A stretch of DNA of 64,000 nucleotides from Clostridia bacterium. Lineage in GTDB: Bacteria > Acidobacteriota > Terriglobia > Terriglobales > Acidobacteriaceae. Position numbers and translations under genes: made by a program. Under the pieces are notes generated by a model. That model made no database searches. It was given only the letters and a program-made list of their open reading frames with translations, and was not told the origin of the DNA. Shown here piece after piece: positions 50,454 through 57,853 of this stretch. The stretch covers positions 62,001 through 126,000 of the forward strand of contig DATMYA010000071.1 of NCBI GenBank assembly GCA_035561135.1, written 5' to 3'. The stretch's first letter is position 1. Every line of letters begins with the position of its first letter.

Positions 50454-50486
50454 GATGGATATTAAAGCAGAGAAAACTGGAACGCG

Positions 50487-51344
50487 TCAGCAGGAGCGCG
50501 GCCCAGTCGCTTGCGCTGTGGGCGTCGCGGAGGAATCGGCGATCTGGCGTATGCCCGGGGGCTGATTCGTTCGGTTGGGCTCCATCGCCCACGCCAGCGC
50601 GCGCAAGCCATCGAGCAGCGTGGGCGCGGGGGTATTGAGCAGCTCGTCGCTTACGCAGAATACCTGGCGCGTGCGAGCTGCCTTCGTCTCGATCCAGTCG
50701 CGCTCGCTAATGACTTTCTCCAGTGGCACGCGGTTTCCTGCGCCGCACCAGGCGGCAACGATCACGTCAGGATTATCCGTGCGTACTGCATCAGCGTCGG
50801 TCTTTTGTCCCGGTTCGCCGATGAACTCACCGCCAGCGGCCTCCACGAGCTCCTTCACCCACGGTTGCGAGTGGATGATGGGCTTGCCCCACTCCTCGCA
50901 GAAGACGCGCGGTCGGGAATTGCATCTGGTGCTGGCCCGCCGCACAAGCTCGATCTCCATCTGCATATCGCTGACAAGCCTTTCGCCTGAGGCGCCTGCG
51001 CCCATGATGCCCGCAATCGCCAGCATGTCCGAGTAAACATCTGCGAGAGTTCGCGGGGCGAGTCCGAGGAAACGTATTCCGGCTTTGAGTATCTCTGCCA
51101 CGGCTTCCAACTGGTAAGGCACGGATGCGATGACGAGGTCCGGATTCGCGCCTATGATCTGGCTGGCTTGAGCGGTCCAGGAATCTGAAATGATGAGCCG
51201 AGTGCCGTCACCAGCGTGGGGACATACGTCCTGGCAATAGCGCGTGCAGGCGACGACACGATCCAGCAGGCCGAGCCGATCGAGCGTGACCGTCGCGCTT
51301 GGTTGCAGCGAGGCCACGCGATATGGATATGTGATAGCTGACAT
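50487..51344 (-). CDS. Periplasmic-binding-protein-like (BtuF-type) cobalamin-binding protein without signal peptide
   Basis: 285 residues. Class III binding-protein fold (Peripla_BP_2): RVASLQPSATVTLDRLGLLDRVVACTRYCQDV, NPDLVIASVPYQLEAVAEIL, and VKELVEAAGGEFIGEPG with WCGAGNRVPLEKVISERDW. This is the pattern of BtuF-like vitamin B12/corrinoid binders. The N-terminus (MSAITYPYR) has no signal peptide or lipobox, and no ABC permease or ATPase gene is nearby. It may be cytoplasmic, or the true start may lie elsewhere. The last 30 residues are low-complexity. Confidence 0.78.
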   Translation of the reverse strand: MSAITYPYRVASLQPSATVTLDRLGLLDRVVACTRYCQDVCPHAGDGTRLIISDSWTAQASQIIGANPDLVIASVPYQLEAVAEILKAGIRFLGLAPRTLADVYSDMLAIAGIMGAGASGERLVSDMQMEIELVRRASTRCNSRPRVFCEEWGKPIIHSQPWVKELVEAAGGEFIGEPGQKTDADAVRTDNPDVIVAAWCGAGNRVPLEKVISERDWIETKAARTRQVFCVSDELLNTPAPTLLDGLRALAWAMEPNRTNQPPGIRQIADSSATPTAQATGPRSC

Positions 51345-51411
51345 GGGAATTGTGCGGTCCGTCGCCCCAGTCTACTTGAAACCTTGGCGACAATTTAGCA
51401 AACTGGTGTGC

Positions 51412-51762
51412 ATGTACTCGGCCCAGCTTTTGGATCATTTTCAGAACCCACGAAACGCGGGCGAACTCGCACATGCAACCTCTATGGCCGAGGTTCAGAA
51501 TCCCGCATGCGGCGATGTCCTACAGCTCTGGTTGAGGGTTGATGAAGGATTTATCGCCGCCGCCTCATTCCGCGCGAGAGGTTGCGTCTCGGCGATGGCT
51601 TGCGCTTCGGCACTAACGGAGTTGCTCTCGGGAATGCCGGTCATGGAAGCGCGAAGGCTCGGGAAGGAGCAACTGCTTCAAGCCGTCGGCGGAGTGCCGG
51701 AGGCTTCGACGCACGCGATCCAATTAGCGTTGGACGCGATTGGCGCGGCATTGTCCAACTAA
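51412..51762 (+). CDS. IscU/NifU-like iron-sulfur scaffold, one ligand Cys missing
   Basis: 116 residues from the ATG at 51412 (GTG at 51406 also in frame). Matches the IscU fold: YSAQLLDHFQNPRNAGEL, NPACGDVLQLWLRVDEG and FRARGCVSAMACASALTELLSG. Ligand cysteines 1 and 2 are present (Cys33, Cys58). The third, normally in a K-x-H-C motif, is replaced (STHAIQL, Ala102). An extra Cys64 lies six residues after the second ligand. It may be a stable carrier or a divergent scaffold. No isc, suf or nif partner is adjacent; it is divergent from the B12-binding-like gene. Confidence 0.8.
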   Translation: MYSAQLLDHFQNPRNAGELAHATSMAEVQNPACGDVLQLWLRVDEGFIAAASFRARGCVSAMACASALTELLSGMPVMEARRLGKEQLLQAVGGVPEASTHAIQLALDAIGAALSN

Positions 51763-51790
51763 CTGAATCCGCAGCGGTGCGCTAACAGCG

Positions 51791-51812
51791 GATCCTTCGC
51801 TGCGCTCAGGAT
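51791..51812. repeat. Dispersed repeat, second copy
   Basis: GATCCTTCGCTGCGCTCAGG shares 15 identical bases with the copy at 49430-49444. Immediately after, CTTCGCTGTCTCC...CAGCAGCG occurs twice in tandem up to 51868. The unit lies between convergent genes. Confidence 0.55.
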
Positions 51813-51869
51813 ACCCCGCATTGCTTCGCTGTCTCCTCCAGCAGCGACTTCGCTGTCTCCAGCAGCGTG

Positions 51870-52598
51870 TCAGGCAATTGGCTTGTAAATAGTCCAGTCG
51901 CGCTCGGCGGCCATGATTTCTAAATCGGGATTGGGGTTGATTGCGAACGCATGTCTCGCCACCTCGAGCATGGCTGCGTCATGAACGGAGTTTCCGAAGG
52001 CTACGCTGATAGGACGCCCAATGACCTCGCGGATGGCTTTGGCCTTGCCCTGACCGGTTGGTACTCGTAGCAGGCGAGCGCTCGCGCGGTCGCCGTCCAT
52101 TTGGACGCAAGCGGCAATAACGTGTTCCGCGGGAATTCCGAAGCGGCGCACACCTTCGGTAATGACCCATTCGTTGGTGGAAGAAACCGCCCACAGATGA
52201 CATCCCTTTTCGGCGAGTCTGCGCGTTAGCTCCTGAAGCTCAGGAAAGATGCGCTTGGCTACATGCTCGTGAAAGAACTCGGCGGCGGCGTGCCGGATGT
52301 TCTCCACGTTGATGCCGCGATGGATCGTGACCATTTCGCCACACATCGTCTCTTCATCGACTTTACCGGCCTTGTAATCCCTATATCGAGGAAGTGCCCA
52401 TGCTGCGACTTCTGGCGAGATCAGGCCGTGCTCGATCTCCCAATAGAAGAACTCGGCACCGGCGTCGCCGGACCAAAGCGTTCCGTCGCAATCGAAGACA
52501 GCGACGCGAGGACGAAGTTGCAGGATGGATTCAACGAAATCCTGGGGGGCAGGGGCGGGGGCGGACTGAGTCACTGCTGTACTGTCTCCTGACATCAT
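51870..52598 (-). CDS. HAD-IB family phosphatase
   Basis: 242 residues from the ATG at 52598 (another at 52595); the start overlaps the stop of the NTP-transferase gene. HAD motifs: FDCDGTLW (nucleophile Asp and acid/base Asp), VSSTNEW (motif II), GQGKAKAI (Lys) and FGNSVHDAAML (motif IV). The last has Asn where most have GD, so metal binding may differ. A helical cap (about 60-130) fits phosphoserine-phosphatase-like enzymes. Coupling to a nucleotidyltransferase suggests a shared small-molecule pathway; substrate unknown. Confidence 0.85.
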   Translation of the reverse strand: MMSGDSTAVTQSAPAPAPQDFVESILQLRPRVAVFDCDGTLWSGDAGAEFFYWEIEHGLISPEVAAWALPRYRDYKAGKVDEETMCGEMVTIHRGINVENIRHAAAEFFHEHVAKRIFPELQELTRRLAEKGCHLWAVSSTNEWVITEGVRRFGIPAEHVIAACVQMDGDRASARLLRVPTGQGKAKAIREVIGRPISVAFGNSVHDAAMLEVARHAFAINPNPDLEIMAAERDWTIYKPIA

Positions 52599-53233
52599 CT
52601 GAAACTGGCGCCGAGCCGTGCGTAATCGTCCGGCGTATTGATGTTTGCGGCCACCAGCGGGTCCTCGACTGGAACATACACGATGTGGTCGGCATTGGCA
52701 TGCATCACATCGCGCGCCGTGGTTGTCAACGGAGCCCTCAGCAGCAACTCCATCATCTCGCGAGCAAGCACAATAGGATGACCATGCTGTCCGCCAAACT
52801 CGGGTACCGTCGCCCACATGCCATGTTCAAGGCCCTCCAGAAAAGCAGCGTGCAGTCGCATGACGGTGGATTCCAGCACGGGAGGACGGTCAACAAGTGC
52901 AACCATTGCGGCGTCGCGCCCGTACTGCAACACGGATTGCAGTCCCGCCTTCAGCGAACTGAACTGACCCAACTCGGGGGCGGTGTTCTCAACCAGGAAC
53001 GCGCCTTGCGAATAAATAGTGGGAGCAAGCAGGTCGGAATTGCTTCCGGTCACCACCAGCACCATCTCGGTATGCTGCTTCAGGAGTTCGATCGTGCAAC
53101 TCAGAAAGCTCCTTACAGCGCCGCCTGTGCCGTCCGCAATCGGCGGCCAGGGCAGTAATGCCTTGTCGCGTCCCATGCGCGACGATTCACCGGCCGCAAG
53201 GATGACGCCCAAAATACTTGGAGAACGGCTCAT
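52595..53233 (-). CDS. MobA/MocA-like nucleotidyltransferase
   Basis: 212 residues from the ATG at 53233. Signature GVILAAGESSRMGRDKALLPW (residues 8-28) identifies the NTP-transferase family of molybdenum-cofactor cytidylyl- and guanylyltransferases. Later features are LVVTGSNSDLL, MVALVDRPPVL (Mg-binding Asp) and GQHGHPIVLAREMMELLL. No Moco or xanthine-dehydrogenase genes are near, so the acceptor molecule is uncertain. The stop overlaps the HAD gene start. It is divergent from the dehydrogenase gene. Confidence 0.85.
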   Translation of the reverse strand: MSRSPSILGVILAAGESSRMGRDKALLPWPPIADGTGGAVRSFLSCTIELLKQHTEMVLVVTGSNSDLLAPTIYSQGAFLVENTAPELGQFSSLKAGLQSVLQYGRDAAMVALVDRPPVLESTVMRLHAAFLEGLEHGMWATVPEFGGQHGHPIVLAREMMELLLRAPLTTTARDVMHANADHIVYVPVEDPLVAANINTPDDYARLGASFR

Positions 53234-53345
53234 GCGAGAAAGATAGCACCCACTTGCCTGCGAAGCTACATTGTCGGCTCGCGCCCCGGCGTGGCACTCG
53301 CGCAAAATGCGGATTCAACTCGTTTTCTGGTATGTTGACGACCAT

Positions 53346-54425
53346 ATGGCGAACAAGCGCGTTGCGGTCATTCCGGGTGACGGCATTGGCAGGGAAGTGA
53401 TTCCTGCCGCTCTCAAGGTAGTGCGCGCGACTGGCGCGCCGGTGGAGTTCACCAAGTTCGACTGGGGCGCTGAGCGGTATCTCAAGGACGGTACCACGGT
53501 CCCGCCGGATGGCTTCCAGATGCTGAGCCGCGATTTCGACGCAATCCTGCTGGGTGCCGTAGGCGATCCCCGAGTTCCATCCAACCAGCATGGCAAGGAA
53601 ATCCTGCTGGGCCTGCGCTTCAAGCTCGACCTCTACGCTAATGTGCGTCCCGTGAAACTGCTGGATGCCGCGCTGTGTCCGCTGAAGAATGCGCGCGTGG
53701 AAGATGTCAATTTCACCGTGATTCGCGAGAACACCGAAGGCGTCTATGCCGGCATGGGCGGCTTCTTCAAGAAGGACACTCCGGACGAGATCGCCACGCA
53801 AGAAGACGTCAACACGCGAAAAGGCGTTGAGCGCGTCATCCGTTTTGCTTTCGAGTATGCGCGCGCGAACGGACGCAAGAAGGTCATGATGTCCGACAAG
53901 TCGAACGTCATGACATACGCGGGTGGTTTGTGGCAGCGAGTGTTCAAGGACGTTGCTGCCGAGTACGGCGACATCGAGCCGCAGCATATGCTCGTGGACG
54001 CGCTTTGTCTTCAGATGGTGCGCGAGCCGCAATCTCTCGATGTCATCGTCACCAACAACATGTTCGGCGACATCATCACGGACCTTGCCGCGGCACTGCA
54101 AGGCGGTTTGGGAATGGCAGCCAGCGGTAACATCCATCCGGGCCGGACTTCGATGTTTGAGCCCGTACACGGTTCGGCTCCGCCGCTTGCCGGCAAGAAC
54201 CTCGCAAATCCCATAGGTTCTATCCTCACATCCGCCATGATGCTCGACTATCTGGGAATGAAGACCGAGGCCGCCCGAATCGAAAGCGCCGTGGCGGCCG
54301 CTGTGCGTGAGAAGAAGATGACCTCAGACGTGGGCGGAGCGCTCGGTAGTCGCGAGTGCACGGACTACATTGCTTCCCGCATCCAAGTGACAGCCGGAAC
54401 CTCCGGACAGGGCGCACTGATTTGA
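53346..54425 (+). CDS. Isocitrate/isopropylmalate-family decarboxylating dehydrogenase
   Basis: 359 residues from the ATG at 53346. NAD-dependent beta-decarboxylating dehydrogenase: KRVAVIPGDGIGREVIPAALKV, LGAVGDPRVPS, LGLRFKLDLYANVRP, IRENTEGVYAGMGG, DKSNVM, TNNMFGDIITDLAAALQGGLGMAASGNI and FEPVHGSAPPLAGK. The substrate-loop motif is RENTEG, as in isocitrate, homoisocitrate and tartrate enzymes, rather than the REL(T)GG seen in many LeuB. A 3-isopropylmalate role remains possible. No leuA/leuCD gene is near. The downstream peptidase gene starts within its stop codon (TTGA). Confidence 0.87.
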   Translation: MANKRVAVIPGDGIGREVIPAALKVVRATGAPVEFTKFDWGAERYLKDGTTVPPDGFQMLSRDFDAILLGAVGDPRVPSNQHGKEILLGLRFKLDLYANVRPVKLLDAALCPLKNARVEDVNFTVIRENTEGVYAGMGGFFKKDTPDEIATQEDVNTRKGVERVIRFAFEYARANGRKKVMMSDKSNVMTYAGGLWQRVFKDVAAEYGDIEPQHMLVDALCLQMVREPQSLDVIVTNNMFGDIITDLAAALQGGLGMAASGNIHPGRTSMFEPVHGSAPPLAGKNLANPIGSILTSAMMLDYLGMKTEAARIESAVAAAVREKKMTSDVGGALGSRECTDYIASRIQVTAGTSGQGALI

Positions 54426-55879
54426 CCGGTTTCCAAAATATCCAGCGAGTCTGTCTTGCCGCAGTCCTGACCATCGGAGCCTTCATCTGCCCGGTTGCGC
54501 AGGCGCCTCGTCAGCCGGCGCAGCAACCAGCTCCGGCAGTCCAGCAGCAGCCATCGGTATCGCCACAGACCGGTTCGCCGACGCCACTGCCTGATCCTGC
54601 GACGGCTCCAGTCGAACGCACGATATCGCCTGCGGAGACCAAGGAACTGCTAGATTCCGTCGACGAGATTCTGGCCTTCGCAAGCAAAGATTCCGGGTTG
54701 CCAATCAAGCACAAGGTTAAGCGCCAACTCGCGACACGCGAAGAGGTTGTCAAGTATCTCGAAGAACGGCTGAAGGACGACGAAGATGCCGAGCGGATGG
54801 AGCGCTCCGCAACCACGCTGAAAAAGTTTGGCCTGCTGCCGCGCGACTTCAACCTGCGTCCTTTTCTGCTCGATCTGCTCAAGGAGCAGGTTGCCGGCTT
54901 CTACGACACGAAGACGAAAACCGTCTACATGCTGGATTGGGTGGAACCGGAAGCGCAGAAAGCGGTGCTGGCCCACGAGTTAACTCATGCGTTACAAGAC
55001 CAAAACTTCGGGCTGGAAAAGTGGGCAAGCGGATCGTCTAAGGCAAAGAACGATGCTGAGAGCGCGGAGCGTGACGAGCAAAGATCGGCTCGCCAGGGAG
55101 TGATCGAGGGGCAGGCGATGGTCGTGCTGCTCGACTACACGTTGGCGCCCGTAGGCAAGAGCGTTGCTGACTCTCCGCAACTTATTGAGGCCATGAAAGC
55201 GGGCATGTTAGCCGGGGGCGCTACGCCACTATATTCCCAGGCTCCGCTGTTCCTGAAGGAGGCGCTAACATTTCCGTACACCTATGGACTCGACTTCGTG
55301 CGGGAAGTGCTGACCAAGCGCGGGCGCGACGTCGCTTTCACGGGCGTGCTTAAGGACCCGCCGAATAGCACACGGCAGGTCATGCAGCCAAATACATACC
55401 TTGCCCGCGAGTCTGTCCCGCAGCTCGCTGTCCCCGACTTCGATAAGCTGATAGCTGGCGGCTACGAGCGTTTCGACTTCGGCTCCATCGGACAGTTCGA
55501 TGTCTGGGTGATGCTCAAGACGTGGATTGGCGCGAAAACCGCCGACGAACACTCCGGCACCTGGCGCGGAGGCTATTACTACGCGGCAAAGAAAGCGAAA
55601 AGCGCTCCGGATGCTCCTGTAGCGATGGTCTATGTTTCGCGGTGGACAGACGCCGCAGCCGCCCGCGAGTACGCGCGGCTCTACGCTGAATCACTGCCCA
55701 AGCGCTACAAGTCGGTCAAACAGGTCAGGGCACTTGGTGCCGAGGGCGGTCAGTGGGACACAGACGAAGGCTTGGTAGTGCTGGAGCGTCGCGGAGACAC
55801 GCTGGTCGCCAGTGAAGGCTTCGAAAGCGAGTTCGCCGACAAGGTGTGCGGTGTGGTCTTTGAACAAAGCAGTCGCTAA
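54422..55879 (+). CDS. Exported zinc metallopeptidase-like protein (HELTH)
   Basis: 485 residues from a TTG at 54422 that overlaps the dehydrogenase stop (TTGA). Signal peptide (VCLAAVLTIGAFICPVAQA), then a Pro/Gln-rich linker (29-70). The core has AVLAHELTHALQDQNFGL with His185, Glu186 and His189, and RQGVIEGQAMVVLL, whose Glu is the likely third zinc ligand. Upstream is KEQVAGFYDTKTKTVYML, a pattern found in similar acidobacterial gluzincin-like proteins. The C-terminal third is a mixed domain with repeated Tyr/Trp. Substrate unknown. Confidence 0.75.
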   Translation: MTGFQNIQRVCLAAVLTIGAFICPVAQAPRQPAQQPAPAVQQQPSVSPQTGSPTPLPDPATAPVERTISPAETKELLDSVDEILAFASKDSGLPIKHKVKRQLATREEVVKYLEERLKDDEDAERMERSATTLKKFGLLPRDFNLRPFLLDLLKEQVAGFYDTKTKTVYMLDWVEPEAQKAVLAHELTHALQDQNFGLEKWASGSSKAKNDAESAERDEQRSARQGVIEGQAMVVLLDYTLAPVGKSVADSPQLIEAMKAGMLAGGATPLYSQAPLFLKEALTFPYTYGLDFVREVLTKRGRDVAFTGVLKDPPNSTRQVMQPNTYLARESVPQLAVPDFDKLIAGGYERFDFGSIGQFDVWVMLKTWIGAKTADEHSGTWRGGYYYAAKKAKSAPDAPVAMVYVSRWTDAAAAREYARLYAESLPKRYKSVKQVRALGAEGGQWDTDEGLVVLERRGDTLVASEGFESEFADKVCGVVFEQSSR

Positions 55880-55972
55880 GTTTTCGTTGATGGCCGCACG
55901 CAACTCGAAGCAGGATGAACTTCACCGGCGTTCCCGCGCAAGGTGACAACTCGAATTGGACGTTTGCTCCTG

Positions 55973-55978
55973 TATAAT
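55973..55978 (+). promoter_or_regulatory. -10 box for the mtnP operon
   Basis: A consensus TATAAT preceded directly by TG, 55 nt before the mtnP start. The -35 region is weak. Confidence 0.5.
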
Positions 55979-56033
55979 CGCGCGTTCTGCTGCAATCTTC
56001 ATTCACACTTTTTTACGCAATAGGAGAGCCGTT

Positions 56034-56915
56034 TTGGCAAAGGCAGATATCGGTATTCTTGGCGGCAGCGGCCTGTATCACATGAAGGGTTTGACTGACG
56101 TACACGAGGTTTCGCTCGACACTCCCTTCGGAAAGCCGTCTGACAATTACGTCATTGGCATGTTGGCGGGACGCAGAGTCGCCTTTCTCGCTCGACACGG
56201 GCGTGGTCACAAGATCATGCCAACGGAGCTGAACTTCCGCGCGAACATCTATGGATTCAAGGAACTTGGCGTCGAGCGCATCCTGTCCGTCTCCGCCGTG
56301 GGTTCGCTGAAGGAAAAACACAAGCCGCTCGACTTCGTGGTGCCCGACCAGTTCTACGATCGAACCAAGCAGCGAGTCTCTACGTTCTTCGGAGATGGCA
56401 TCGTGGCGCATATTGCGTTCGGCGATCCGGTTTGCATGGATGTGGCCCGCATCGCGCACTCTGCGTGCGAGAAAGTCGGAGTGAACTCCAAGCTCGGCGG
56501 AACCTACGTCTGCATGGAAGGCCCGCAGTTCTCAACCAAGGCTGAGAGCAACCTGTATCGAAGCTGGGGTATGGACGTGATCGGCATGACGAACTTGCAG
56601 GAAGCCAAGCTGGCGCGGGAGGCTGAGATCTGTTACGCGACCATCGCTATGGTCACCGACTTCGACTGCTGGCATCCGGATCACGATGACGTGACCGTTG
56701 ACCAGATCGTTGCCGTTCTGCTCAAGAATGCCGAAAACGCAGCCGATGTCGTACGTGAGGCCGTTGCGGCCATGCCGAAAGAGCGTACTTGTAAGTGCGG
56801 CTCAGCGTTGGCGACGGCGATTCTCACGTCGAAGGATGCTGTTCCTCCGGCGACCCGCAAACGGCTGGACCTGATCATTGGAAAATACTTTACGGATAAG
56901 AAGGTGGGGGCATAG
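56034..56915 (+). CDS. mtnP: S-methyl-5'-thioadenosine phosphorylase
   Basis: 293 residues from a TTG at 56034 with AGGAGAG 7 nt upstream. Phosphorolyses MTA to adenine and 5-methylthioribose-1-phosphate. Motifs: [84 protein letters not shown]. The TD(F/Y)DCW end motif favours MTA phosphorylase over purine nucleoside phosphorylase. It is followed after one base by a PfkB kinase gene, so the pair likely handles the products of polyamine or SAM-derived MTA. Confidence 0.92.
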   Translation: MAKADIGILGGSGLYHMKGLTDVHEVSLDTPFGKPSDNYVIGMLAGRRVAFLARHGRGHKIMPTELNFRANIYGFKELGVERILSVSAVGSLKEKHKPLDFVVPDQFYDRTKQRVSTFFGDGIVAHIAFGDPVCMDVARIAHSACEKVGVNSKLGGTYVCMEGPQFSTKAESNLYRSWGMDVIGMTNLQEAKLAREAEICYATIAMVTDFDCWHPDHDDVTVDQIVAVLLKNAENAADVVREAVAAMPKERTCKCGSALATAILTSKDAVPPATRKRLDLIIGKYFTDKKVGA

Positions 56916-56916
56916 C

Positions 56917-57843
56917 GTGTCCATCCTGGTTGTGGGTTCTGTTGCATTTGATACTTTGAAGACGCCTTTCGGCGTTCGGGAAAAGATCATTGGCGGCTCG
57001 GCTACATATTTTTCGCTGTCCGCAAGTTTCTTCACCGATGTGCGTGTCGTGGGCGTCGTAGGCGAAGACTTCACGCCTGAGCACGAAAACGTGATGAAGT
57101 CGCGTGGGATCGACACCCGTGGCATTGAGCACGCGAAAGGAAAGACCTTCCATTGGGGCGGCGAGTATGGCGAGAATCTTAATGAAGCGAAGACAAAATT
57201 CACGGACCTAAATGTCTTCCAGAATTTCAAGCCGCAGATCCCTGACGAATATCTTGACTCGCAGTTCCTTTTCCTGGCCAACATCGACCCCGTGTTGCAG
57301 TCGGACGTTCGCGACAAGGTGCCAGGGGCGAAGATGGTTGGCGGCGACACCATGAATCTCTGGATCGACATCAAGCGCACCCAGCTGCTGGAAACGCTGC
57401 GCAAGGTGGACATTCTGCTCATCAACGACGGTGAAGCCAAGATGCTCGCTGCTGATGCCAGCCTGCCGCGCGCCGCACGCAAAATACTGGATGTGGGGCC
57501 GCGTGCGCTCGTCATTAAGCACGGAGAGTATGGCGCGACTATTTTCTTCCGCGACGGAGTATTCGGTGTTGGCGGACATCATCCCTTCCGCGCCCCGGCT
57601 TTGCCGCTCGACGAAGTGCATGACCCAACGGGCGCAGGCGACTGCTTCGCCGGAGGCTTCATGGGCTACATTGCGTCGCAAGGCGAGATCACGCGCGAAG
57701 TCCTGAAGCGCGCGATGTTCTACGGCAGCGTGATGGGTTCCTTCGCAGTCGAACGTTTCGGCCCAGAGCGTTTACAGATACTTACGCGCGAGGAAATTGA
57801 CCAACGCTTCCAGCTCTTCCGCGATCTCACGCACCTCGACTAA
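56917..57843 (+). CDS. PfkB-family sugar/nucleoside kinase
   Basis: 308 residues from a GTG at 56917, one base after the mtnP stop, with GGTGGGGG 7 nt upstream. Ribokinase fold: ILVVGSVAFDTLKTPFG, IGGSATYFSLSASFF, VGVVGEDF, LLINDGEAKML, and the catalytic DPTGAGDCFAGGF. The position next to mtnP suggests a substrate from MTA breakdown (adenosine or a ribose compound); note that MtnK-type methylthioribose kinases belong to another fold, so the role here would be non-classical. Specificity cannot be read from sequence. Confidence 0.88.
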   Translation: MSILVVGSVAFDTLKTPFGVREKIIGGSATYFSLSASFFTDVRVVGVVGEDFTPEHENVMKSRGIDTRGIEHAKGKTFHWGGEYGENLNEAKTKFTDLNVFQNFKPQIPDEYLDSQFLFLANIDPVLQSDVRDKVPGAKMVGGDTMNLWIDIKRTQLLETLRKVDILLINDGEAKMLAADASLPRAARKILDVGPRALVIKHGEYGATIFFRDGVFGVGGHHPFRAPALPLDEVHDPTGAGDCFAGGFMGYIASQGEITREVLKRAMFYGSVMGSFAVERFGPERLQILTREEIDQRFQLFRDLTHLD

Positions 57844-57853
57844 GGAAGCATTC

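Noticed and set aside
53187-54170. Minus-strand open frame (327 codons) opposite the isocitrate/isopropylmalate-type dehydrogenase
   Set aside because: The plus strand carries all dehydrogenase motifs; the antisense frame has none.
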